The notes beneath the pieces were generated by a model. The model did no database searches and was not told where the DNA came from. It worked only from the letters and a program-made list of their open reading frames with translations. From Rebecca billardiae RCC1528 (lineage: Eukaryota; Haptophyta), in the NCBI GenBank assembly GCA_965240325.2, contig OZ251230.1, positions 992,001 through 1,056,000 on the forward strand: a stretch of DNA of 64,000 nt. Reading direction: 5' to 3'. Within the stretch, counting starts at the first letter, position 1; every line of letters starts with the position of its first letter. Shown here piece by piece: positions 44,015 through 53,005 of the stretch. The position numbers and the translations under genes are program-made.

Positions 44015-44629
44015 ATGTTGGCGGACACGGCGTTACTGGGAACGTCGCCGCAGCTCGTGCCGCTACCGGACACGACGCCGGTCATCGTCATGCGCATTCT
44101 CGACGCGGAGCTCACTGGCGTGCGCCCCCCGTGCTACGACACTCGCACCAAGGCCAAGGTCCACATCAACGGCTTCAAGAAGTTCACAACCGCACGCGCC
44201 GGTGGCGAGATGTATTGGGACGAGGTGATCGAGCTGGAGACATCGATCGACCTGCACAGAGTCTTCCGGGTATCTGTGCAGACGGCCCGTCTCACTCGCA
44301 CGCTCGCGATGGCGGCCATCCCGCTGCGTTCGCTCGAGCTGCTTGCGCGCAAGCACGAGGGAATCGCCGAGTATGCGTTCTCGCTCAAGGACGAGGAGGG
44401 CGAGAAGGTTGTGGGCAAGCTGCGCTGCGAATTGTCCATTCGCGAACCTGAGAAACCGAAGCGACGAAAGTCGATCTTCGACCACATCAACGAGCAGAGT
44501 CACAAGATCAGTGAGGGCGACGGCTTCTGCTCGCGGCTAGCTCGCTGCTTCCGCCCGAAGAAACTGCCCGCCATGACAAAGCGGATGAGTGACGAGGAGG
44601 TGCTGAAAATGGTGCGACAGCTACAATGA
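44015..44629 (+). CDS. C2-domain protein
   Basis: A 204-residue protein from the ATG at 44015 (MLADTALLGTSPQLVPL). An alternative ATG at 43928 would add 29 basic residues encoded next to an interspersed repeat, so it is less likely. Residues ~25-145 look like a C2 beta-sandwich. Strands match VIVMRILDAELTG, KAKVHINGFKKFTT, MYWDEVIELET, HRVFRVSVQTA, MAAIPLRSLEL and KVVGKLRCELSIRE. The usual calcium-binding aspartates are sparse, so lipid or protein binding may not need calcium. A basic, cysteine-containing tail (CSRLARCFRPKKLP) could aid membrane contact. The C-terminus is amphipathic (SDEEVLKMVRQLQ). Specific function is unknown. Confidence 0.7.
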   Translation: MLADTALLGTSPQLVPLPDTTPVIVMRILDAELTGVRPPCYDTRTKAKVHINGFKKFTTARAGGEMYWDEVIELETSIDLHRVFRVSVQTARLTRTLAMAAIPLRSLELLARKHEGIAEYAFSLKDEEGEKVVGKLRCELSIREPEKPKRRKSIFDHINEQSHKISEGDGFCSRLARCFRPKKLPAMTKRMSDEEVLKMVRQLQ

Positions 44630-45229
44630 GGCGCAACGAGCGCCAGTTTGCGCCATTGCAATCCCGCCGGCCCAGTCTTGAGGCTGCGAGGTGGCGGCCC
44701 GTCGAGACTGGCGCAACTGCACCGCGTCCGCGGACTCCGCGGGAGCGGACGGGCTGCGGAGGACAGACTGACCGGACACCGGTCCGGTCGTCGACAGGTG
44801 TTGCACCGGGTGCCGACTCAGAAATTGTTACGCCAGACGACGTGCCACTCACTGACTGAAGTCTCCGATCTCTGGTCAGCAGTCGCGCAGTCGGCAGGGT
44901 GGTGTGTCCGATATCACCCGACACTGCCTAGGAGCGCTTCGTCACTTCGAGTTCGACGCGGACTCGGTGGTGACTGCACTGGCCTGGGCAGTCACTTTCA
45001 ACTTGGCAGTGTGAGTTGCACACTCAAGCACACTGTGGTTACAGTTTACTAAGAATAAGAGACGCACACAGCTCAGGCAGGCGAGATAGTGCTGCTGGAG
45101 TGCTTCCCGAACGCACGACGACTCCAGCCGGAGCGGCAGATTCCAGGATTTCGGCATTTCGCCGGTCATCCTTTTTGGCGCGTGGGCGCCGCGGTCGGGC
45201 CGTGGCGGCATCGTGGCGGTGATCACGTG
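44630..45229. other. Intergenic region with one interspersed element
   Basis: A 600-bp gap between two genes on the same strand. The element at 45041-45086 is the only identifiable feature. Confidence 0.6.
45041..45086 (-). repeat. Interspersed element copy upstream of the RetSat-like gene
   Basis: Reads acagtttactaagaataaga, then gacgcacacagctcaggc, then aggcgagat. It is one of the fullest copies and lies 143-189 bp before the chosen start codon. Confidence 0.8.
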
Positions 45230-47599
45230 ATGTCGTGGGCTGCGGTGCCGTGGCTATTCGCTGCGTGCGCCGCAGTCGCGGCTGGGTGGTGGCTGCTCGC
45301 GCTGGTGATTGAGCTGCGCAGCTTCGTGCCCTTCGTGCCCGCACGCCGCCAGCGGCGTGGCCTAGGCCACGACCGCTGGTCGGCGTCGGCCGCCCCGGCG
45401 GACGTCGACGTGGTCGTCATCGGATCGGGCATGGCCGGGCTGAGCTGCGCGTCGATGCTGGCCAGCTTCGGGCGGCGCGTGCTCGTGCTCGAGCAGCACG
45501 AGGTCATCGGCGGCGGCGCGCACTGCTACGCCGTCGACGGCAAGTCGTCGTGGAAGTTTGACTCCGGGCTGCACTACACGATCCCGCAGGCGGCGGAGCT
45601 GCTCGCGCTGGCCGCGGGCACTGCGCGGCCGCCCGTGGAGGTGGCGCGGATGGGCGAGCGCATGGACGAGGGCTTCGTGTACGACCGCGTGCTGCTGTGC
45701 GGCGCCGACGAGCCCGAGCTCCGCATCGCGAGCGACGTGCAGCTGCTGGCCGAGCTGCAGAGGCGCTTCCCGGAGCACGCGCGCCGCCTCGAGGCGTTCT
45801 GGGCGCTGTCCGGCGGTCTGCTCTGGCGCTTCCCGCTGTGGTGCGCGTCGGCGCTGCTGCCGTGGCCGCTTCGCCGCCTCGCGCTGCGCCTCGGCCCCTT
45901 CGCCCTCTGGCGCGCGTGGAGCTCGCGCACGGCGGACGACGCGCTGCGCGAGCTGATCCCTGGCGAGGGCGCACAGGCAGCCAAGCTGCGGGGGTACCTG
46001 AGTGGCCTCTGGATCGACGCGGGCTGCCCGCCGTCGCGCATGTCCTTCTTCATGCTCGCCGCGACCACCGTCGGCTTCCCGCACGAGGGCGGCGCGTACC
46101 CCACCGGCGGCCCCGCCGCGATGGCGCTCGCGCTGGCAGAGGCGCTCGAGGCGCGCGGAGGGCGCGTGCTCGTGCGCGCGCGCGTCCGCGGCATCGACGT
46201 CGCGGGCGGCGCCGTGCGCGGCGTGGTCATGGACGACGGCACGCGTGTGCGCGCGCCAGTCGTCGTCTCGGCGACGGGGTACCGGAACACTGTCGGTGCG
46301 CGCTGGCGCAGCGGCGCGGGAGCCGCCCTCCGCGCGGGGCGCGCACCCCACTGTGAGCTGCTGCGCAGGCGGGCGGGCGGGCGGGTGGGTGGGTGCGCCC
46401 CACTCCCCAAGGCGAATTGCCGCCCGCATGCACCAGTCATGCCCGCGGTCCAGACAACCTTGGCACAGCGACAGCCCCGCGGCTGCGCGCGCCGCGTTTT
46501 GCGGCACGCCGCCGCACCCGGGGCGCCGCGCGCTCCTTAAGGCTGCCACCGGCCCCCGCAGCGCATCGCTGCGGGCCCCCCACCGGGGGTGTACGAGTCA
46601 TAAGCGCGCCACAGCACGGGGAGGGCGGGGTCGGGTGGGTGGGGGCGTGTCGCGTGCGTGCGCCCGAGAGCACGCGTGCCCGCGCCGTGCCCGCGCGCCT
46701 CCGCGCCGCGCCGCTGAGCGCCGCGTGCCCCGCCCGCCGCGCCGCCCGCCTGTGCAGAGCGACTGCTCCCGCCAGAGGTGGCCGCCTCGCACGGCATGGC
46801 GGCCTCCGCGCTGCGCACGGCGCAGAGCGACGGCTTCGTGATGGCCAACATCGCGCTGGACGGCAGCGCGGCCGAGCTCGGCATCGACTGCACCAACCTG
46901 TGGCTGCAGCCCGCCGGCGCGGCGCACGGCCACTCACTGAGCGCGGGCGTGGACGCCTACCTCCGCGCGCCCCTCGACGTGCCCCTGGGCCAGCTGCCCC
47001 TCATGCTCACCTTTCCCTCCGCCAAGGACCGCGCGTGGGCGGCGGCGCACCCGCGGCACTCCATGTGCCAGGTCCTCGCGCTCGCGCCGCACGCGTGGTT
47101 CGCAAAGTACCAGGGCGCCGAGCGGCCGGCTGCCCGGCACGCGCCGCCCGCGCTCGGCCGCGAGTCTCAGGCCGAGTACGATGAGCTCAAGCGGCGCTGG
47201 GCCGAGCGGTGCGAGCGCGCGCTCCTTGAGCACTACCCGAGCACCAAGGGGCGCGTGGCGTTTGTCAACATCTCCACGCCGCTCACGATCGAGCACTACC
47301 TGCCCTCGACGGCGGGCTCGGCCATCGGGCTGGACGTGACGCCCTCGCGCTTCACGGACGAGGGCGACATGCGCCGTCTCGACATGCGCACGAGCGTGCG
47401 CGGCCTGTGGCTCACCGGGCAGGACACGCTGATGGCCGGCCAGCCGCTCGCGCAGCTGGCGGGCGTGATCACCGCGCTGCGCATCGCAGGCCCGGTGCGC
47501 GCGAGCGGCGTCGTGTGCCGCACGCTGCTCCTCAAGCTCGGGCTGCTGGGCGGCGCGACGACGAGCGGCGCCGACGCCGGCGAGAGGAAGGCGCAGTGA
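45230..47599 (+). CDS. All-trans-retinol 13,14-reductase/CrtISO-type FAD oxidoreductase (one intron)
   Basis: Two exons (45230-46295 and 46758-47599) encode 635 residues. The 462-bp intron has donor GTGCGC and acceptor GTGCAG; it splits a Glu codon and joins GYRNTV to ERLLPPEVAASHGM. The N-terminus has a hydrophobic segment (PWLFAACAAVAAGWWLLALVIEL), suggesting ER or plastid membrane association. The dinucleotide-binding motif VVVIGSGMAGLSCASMLASF starts near 60. The downstream GGGAHCYAVDGKSSWKFDSGLHY block is typical of the retinol saturase/carotenoid isomerase group. The C-terminal FAD closure is GLWLTGQDTLMAGQPLAQLAG. These enzymes saturate or isomerise polyene chains of retinoids or carotenoids. 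The length (human RetSat about 610) agrees. The frame is open upstream to an ATG at 45089, but that extension runs toward a repeat, so 45230 is preferred. Confidence 0.88.
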
Positions 47600-48140
47600 T
47601 CAAGGTCATCAAGATCATGATGAGCCATTTCGGCTGGCGCGGCGCCGGCGCGGGCCGGGCACAACTGATTACTAGATTAGGTCAGTCGTAGACAGTTTCG
47701 ACAGGAGTTAGGAGTAGGACTAGGAAAGCGACAGCAGAACGCGTGTGATGTGGCACGCGAGACTCCGCGACACGCAGCCTCCCTCGAGACTGTAATATGT
47801 TGACAGCAAGTTATGCACTCTCATGACAACATTGATCAAGACGGACCTTGTGACAGGGGCTTGTCCGCTTGTTACGGACGTGCGCAGCGCGCGGCCCACT
47901 GTTCTCGTATTTTCCCAAAGTGCGAAAAGAAAAGAAAACGCCCCGCCACAACCGTACAAGTACCCATCTGATTCCTCGCGCGCTCGCTCGGCGCCTTCGT
48001 GCCGTGCGCGGAAGGTCTGCAGCGACAAGGGCCGCTCGCGCTGGGCTTCCAGACGCGCCGCGCTGTGCAGCGGCCATCTCTGAGGCCAACCCATCAAAGC
48101 GTGGCCTCGTGGAACAAGCTCATTGCCCAGTCCTCGCGGG
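47600..48140. other. Intergenic region
   Basis: This 541-bp region separates two genes on the same strand. I see no motif beyond presumed 3' and promoter sequence. Confidence 0.5.
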
Positions 48141-48923
48141 ATGCACGCGGTCGTCGGCGTGTTGCTAGCGGCCTCCGCGTCGATCGTTTCGCCGAGCACG
48201 CGCGCCTCGCGCGTGGTGGCACGTGCCGCCGCCACCTCGAACGCCGTGGAAGTGGCATGCAACCAGGCGCGCGCCTCGCACATCCTGGTCGACACCGAGG
48301 GGCTGGTCGACACCATCCGCGAGCAGGTGGAGGGCGGGATGGACTTCCACGAGGTCGCGTCCACGGTGAGCCTGTGCTCCTCCCGAGGGCGCGGCGGGCG
48401 GCTGGGCTGGTTCTCGGCCGGCATGATGACGCCCGAGTTTGAGCGTGCCTGCTTTGACGGCGAAGTCGGCTCGCTCATTAAGGTGAACACCAACTTTGGC
48501 TGGCACTTGATACGGCTGGAGGACAAGCGCTTCCAGTCGTTCGAGATCGAGCCCGCCGAGCTCAAACAGCGGATCGACGCGGGCGAGTGCGACGGCGTGC
48601 AGCTCGTCGACGTGCGCAATCGGGAGGAGCTCGAGAAGGCGAGCATCGGCGGCGTCGAGTGGATCAACCTGCCCTTCAACGAGTACAGCGAGTGGGGCGG
48701 CAAGCTGGTGGCGGGGGAGCTGCTGGACAAGGAGAAGGAGACCATCGTCATCTGCCATCACGGGATGCGCTCCAAGCGCACCTCGCAGTTCATGCTCCAG
48801 AACGGCTTCCAGCACGTGCAGATGCTGAACGGCGGCATCGACGCCTACGCCGAGCACGCCGACCCCAGTGTCGGGCGGTACGAGAACGAGATGAAGGGCG
48901 AGGAGTGCGGCTCGTGTGGATGA
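48141..48923 (+). CDS. Plastid parvulin-rhodanese protein
   Basis: A 260-residue protein joining a parvulin-type peptidyl-prolyl isomerase to a rhodanese domain, as in plant plastid parvulin-rhodanese proteins. The frame begins upstream with TTG; the first ATG at 48141 gives MHAVVGVLLAASAS, a likely signal peptide, then an Arg/Ser/Ala-rich segment. Together these fit a two-part plastid leader. Residues ~44-130 are the parvulin core (ASHILVDTEG, GRLGWFSAGMMTPEF, FGWHLIRLE). Residues ~150-245 are rhodanese (VQLVDVRNREELEKASI) with the candidate active-site Cys205 in VICHHGMRS. The last 20 residues end in ECGSCG. The enzyme may combine protein folding with sulfur transfer in the plastid; that role is inferred. 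The length matches the family. Confidence 0.9.
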   Translation: MHAVVGVLLAASASIVSPSTRASRVVARAAATSNAVEVACNQARASHILVDTEGLVDTIREQVEGGMDFHEVASTVSLCSSRGRGGRLGWFSAGMMTPEFERACFDGEVGSLIKVNTNFGWHLIRLEDKRFQSFEIEPAELKQRIDAGECDGVQLVDVRNREELEKASIGGVEWINLPFNEYSEWGGKLVAGELLDKEKETIVICHHGMRSKRTSQFMLQNGFQHVQMLNGGIDAYAEHADPSVGRYENEMKGEECGSCG

Positions 48924-49809
48924 GGGCGCGCGGCGTGGCTGGCCGGCGTGGCGAGAGCATACGCACGCGCGTACCCCGCGCGCAAGATGGCCAATGGCCA
49001 CACACGCGTGCGAGCGCGCACCACGGTGACAAGGCCCGCGCCCGGCACGGGCTGCGGCCCAGAGGCGGAAAACGGTCATCGCGGAATCATTGAACGTGCC
49101 ACTCGTGTCTCGTGTCAGCCTGTCAGGAGCATTGCACGCCTGCACAGTGACAATGTACTCAGTGCATCAGTAAATTTAGAACTATAATTCGACCCGTAGT
49201 CAGAATAGTGACTCCGATGATGCTCACGAGTCCGATGCAGCAGGCCGCGGGTCCGCGCCGACCGCGGTACGCGCACCGTGACCCGTGACGCGGCCCACGG
49301 TCCGCGCAACGAGACAGTTTGACACTGCGCTGCTCCACGCCTTCGAAGCCGCTATCGGCCGCTCATCCACCGCTACGCTCCAGGTCCTGCGCTTCCTGCA
49401 GCGCGGCGTCGCCTTCCGCCGCCCGATGGGCGGCGGGCCTTCCGCGGCTAGTCCCCGCACGCCCGACGCTGCAGGCCGCTGCAGCTGGCCGGCCGTCCGG
49501 CCGAGCTCAAAAGACCACCACTCGATCTGCGCCATCTGATGCAGTCAGCTCACAGCACCGCGACTGCGCGCGCAGCAGGCCAAGTACGACGTGGTCGCGA
49601 CGGCGCTGCGTGGGAGCGAGTTCGAGCCAGTGCTCGGCGACACGTGTGACGTGGGTGCCGCCGTCACCGTGTGACGTGCAAGTCCGTGAGTGAAGTCGCG
49701 CGCGAGCGCGAGCTCGTCGCGCTCTGGGTGCGCGCGCCTTTAAATAAATGATATGAATTCCGCCGATGAAATCGGCCGACAGCCGTCGCCCGTCGGGCGT
49801 GTGGAGTGT
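48924..49809. other. Gene-free region
   Basis: GC-rich and mixed sequence. No frame has a recognisable domain. Confidence 0.5.
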
Positions 49810-49846
49810 ATCTCGCCTGCCTGAGCTGTGTGCGTCTCTTATTCTT
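49810..49846 (+). repeat. Interspersed element copy, truncated at the edge of a TIR element
   Basis: Reads atctcgcctgcctgagctgt, then gtgcgtctcttattctt. The usual agtaaactgta end is replaced by the 748-bp element beginning at 49849. Confidence 0.8.
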
Positions 49847-49848
49847 CC

Positions 49849-50596
49849 AACCGGTCCAGACCTCAGGATTATATCCTTAACGTGCACGCCAGTGGGCGGC
49901 CCACTGGCGTGCACGTTAAGGGTTTCGTCAGGTTGGCGCGCGCTGGGGCGGACGCTCCCGCCGCCACCTCGCTCTCGCCTTCCGCCGCCAGGGCGAGGCC
50001 GCGCGAAGTCCAGTAGATCTTCCGATGGGACGCAGCGGGGCGGTAGCGAAGCGGTGAACTACTGTCGCTTGCGCGTGGCGCAGCGCTTCGCGCCCTCGCA
50101 CCTCGACGGTCAGCTGCAGGCCCGCGCGAGCGCGAGCGTGTGCCGCCGCCACATTCAGCCAGAGACATGCCGCGCCTTGCCTGCCGAGGCAGCGAAGAGG
50201 CACGCACGTGAAGCCGCTGGGCACCATGGCGTGCGCCCACGACCGTACTGTCACATGGCTCACGCCGTCCTGGGATGCGCGCCTCGGGTTGCGCTCAGCG
50301 CGCGCATACTTTGCGGGGACGACTGAGCACGGCTGAAGCCGAGAGGCGGCGCACACGCCCGTGCGGGCTCAAGGCGCCGAGAAGATGGTCAGACGCGAGT
50401 CGCCCGGCGCAGGGCAGCGCAGAAAGGCCCTATGCCTCTGCCCGACCGCGTGCGCCATCGCCGCGTGCACGTCTACGACCGAGGCGGCGCGGCAGCGGGC
50501 GGCGCCTCGCGGCGGATGGCTGTGGCGGGCGCACGCGGCGGGTTTTGAATTTCTCTCATTTTCCGAGTTTCCCAAATCCTGAGGTCTGGACCGGTT
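49849..50596. mobile_element. 748-bp element with 22-bp perfect terminal inverted repeats
   Basis: The left end aaccggtccagacctcagg and the right end cctgaggtctggaccggtt are reverse complements over 22 bp. The interior is GC-rich, with no recognisable transposase. I see no clear target-site duplication. The element is flanked by two direct copies of the interspersed element. It could be a MITE or an old composite repeat. Confidence 0.6.
49875..49921. repeat. Perfect palindrome, 22-bp arms and 3-bp loop
   Basis: The left arm ccttaacgtgcacgccagtg is mirrored exactly by the right arm ending acgttaagg, around a cgg loop. It sits inside the left end of the 748-bp element and could form a strong hairpin. 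Confidence 0.9.
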
Positions 50597-50603
50597 ATTG
50601 GTA

Positions 50604-50653
50604 AATCTCGCCTGCCTGAGCTGTGTGCGTCTCTTATTCTTAGTAAACTGTAC
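50604..50653 (+). repeat. Interspersed element copy, complete 3' end
   Basis: Reads aaatctcgcctgcctgagct, then gtgtgcgtctcttattctta, then gtaaactgta, immediately right of the 748-bp element. Confidence 0.8.
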
Positions 50654-50671
50654 GGCCGCCGACGTCAAGCT

Positions 50672-50942
50672 CTGACGGCGGCAAATTGTCCATGCTGGTG
50701 GAGTTATTGTAAACTCGCGCCAGAAAAAGGAGAGGGGAGAAAAAAGGAGAGAGGAGGAGCAGGAAGGAGGGAGAAGAGAGGGGGAAGAAGAGAGGGAGGA
50801 ACAGCAGGATCATCGTAGTTGGTGATAGTGGCGGTCAGTCTGATACAGCTGGGCGCTCGGCCAGGGACGTCAGGCCTCGGCTACAGACGTGCCATCAGTC
50901 GACTGTGGCTGAATCGGTCACGCCTGCTCGTCTCTGCAGCCC
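50672..50942 (+). repeat. Long direct repeat, copy 1 (LTR-like)
   Basis: It runs from ctgacggcggcaaattgtcc through a purine-rich AGGAGAGG stretch to gtctctgcagccc. It is nearly identical to 52737-53005, with only a few indels. Confidence 0.85.
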
Positions 50943-52736
50943 TCATGACAGGCGATGACAGCGACCCCTCCCGCCTCCGCAGGCAAAGCGCACGCCGTCA
51001 GACCTGGGCTCAGTGAGGCGGTAGCGGTGCGCACACGCCCTGCCGTCACAACCACAGGCCGATGCATTCAATGGGCAGCTGGCTGATTCACTCATCGACC
51101 ACTGCTGCTGAGCAAGAGGAGCGCTCGAGTGCGGGGCGCGTCTCAGGCCAGTCAGCGGCCATCGCGCAAGTGGGCGGCACTCCGCCCATCAGCAGCCTCC
51201 GCACACGTGCGAGCTGAAGTGGAGCTGTGCAGGTGGTCACGCGACAGACGAGAGGAGGCGGCGGAATGCGGGCGAACAGTCGCCTCGGCCGATGCGCACG
51301 AAAGCGTGTGTCAGTCAGCGGATGGCTATTGCATACGCACACGGCACAGCGCACGGCTGCCAACAGCACGTGCCACTGGGTGGGTCGCTGTCACAAAGGA
51401 CTCAGCGCCGCGAGAGCAAGGAGGGCTGGCCTGACGACGGGGCGCGCGAGTGCAGGTGCGGTGGACCGGTGCCGCGGCCTGTATGCGACTCCCGATGCAA
51501 ATGCGCGCGCGTGTGCGAGTGACTGAGCGGCCGAGTGACTCAGTGAGGGTGTCGTCCAGCCTCTGCGGCACTCAGAGACACTGGAGGGCTGCTGCGGTGC
51601 ACCCATGTGCCTTCCTCAGCCGCCTCACGCGCCAAGTGGCACGCATCACGGCGGCAAGAGCGTCCGCGACGTTGGCGATCGCAGGGCCGCCCCCGAGCAG
51701 CTTTAGCGCCTCGTCCCCGGTACCGCCCGGAGCCCAAGCTGCTGAAGCTCTGGGCCGACCACGATCTCGCACTCACCTACCGTGCAGCAGGGGCCGGCTT
51801 CGCGAGCGCGGACGCACGCGCATGGTCCCTCGCTCCACGGTGTGCTTCCTCTCGCATATCTGCTGCTGATCGCGCCTCTCAGCCATGCGCCCAGCGCCGC
51901 CGCGACAAGCTGCGCAGCGCCGCGGCTGTCGGCGCGCGCGAGCGCGGCCGCCGCTGCTAGGCACGCAACGGCGGGCGGCGCGCTGTGCGGCGCGGCGGCG
52001 GGCGGCGCATTCGGCACTGCCGGCGCCACAGAGGGCGTGCGCTCGCAGCTGAGACTGTAGTGCGCGTCTACCCATCACCCGCGTCGCCGCCCGCTAACGG
52101 CAGCGGCGGCCGCCGAGGGCCGCGCGCACAGGCGGCGTCGGTGTCACGGGCGCGCGCGTGTGCGTCACGTCGTCGGCGAAGGGCAACGCCACGGCGCCCC
52201 GCATCGGCCGCGGCCGGCATGGCATCGCGAGATACGGCCGCGTCCACCGAAGGTCGGCGGCGCTAGCACCGAAGTCAGCAACGTGAGCAGCGCCAACGCC
52301 GGCGCTGACAAGAGCTTGTTGCGCATGGACTGCTTCGACTTAGCAATCAGACGCCACGTGGGTGGTCAGGCGCGTCCCCTGCCGACACGCGTATATGTGC
52401 CAGTGGGAGTCATGCACGCGATGCCACGGCGTTTAGCGTCGATCGTGCGTTGCCAAACGCGCCTTGAGGTCGCTCCCCACGCGCGGTCTCAGGGTGTTTG
52501 AACCCCTCGCCGGGCGCCATCGTCAGCGACCAAGTGCGAGGGCCGGAGGAGGGGAGTCAACGAGGGCCAAGGGCGTTGTCGCCGCAAGGCCTCCGCCAAC
52601 TCGTGCAAACCATTGGCTGAGCCAAAAGATGGCAGTCTGAAGTCCTATGTGAGCCAAAAGATAGCCCAATAAGTAAAAGTCCTGCCCAAGCCCTTCCGGA
52701 CAGCCAAAAGAGTCCACCAGCATGCCCTAGTAGCCG
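50943..52736. mobile_element. Interior of a possible TRIM-like LTR element or tandem duplication
   Basis: About 1.8 kb lies between two near-identical 270-bp direct repeats. It has no recognisable reverse transcriptase, integrase or gag frame. If this is a retroelement it is non-autonomous. I do not see a convincing primer-binding site, so a simple duplication is equally possible. Confidence 0.35.
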
Positions 52737-53005
52737 CTGACGGGGCAAATTGTCCATGCTGGTGGAGTTATTGTAAACTCGCGCCAGAAAAGGAGAGGGG
52801 AGAAAAAAGGAGAGAGGAGGAGCAGGAAGGAGGGAGAAGAGAGGGGGAAGAAGAGAGGGAGGAACAGCAGGATCATCGTAGTTGGTGATAGTGGCGGTCA
52901 GTCTGATACAGCTGGGCGCTCGGCCAGGGACGTCAGGCCTCGGCTACAGACGTGCCATCAGTCGACTGTGGCTGAATCGGTCACGCCTGCTCGTCTCTGC
53001 AGCCC
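52737..53005 (+). repeat. Long direct repeat, copy 2 (LTR-like)
   Basis: It matches 50672-50942 and ends at the ctgcagccc where the large unknown coding frame becomes unique. A 12-bp inverted repeat (tccaccagcatg/catgctggtgga) surrounds its left boundary. Confidence 0.85.
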
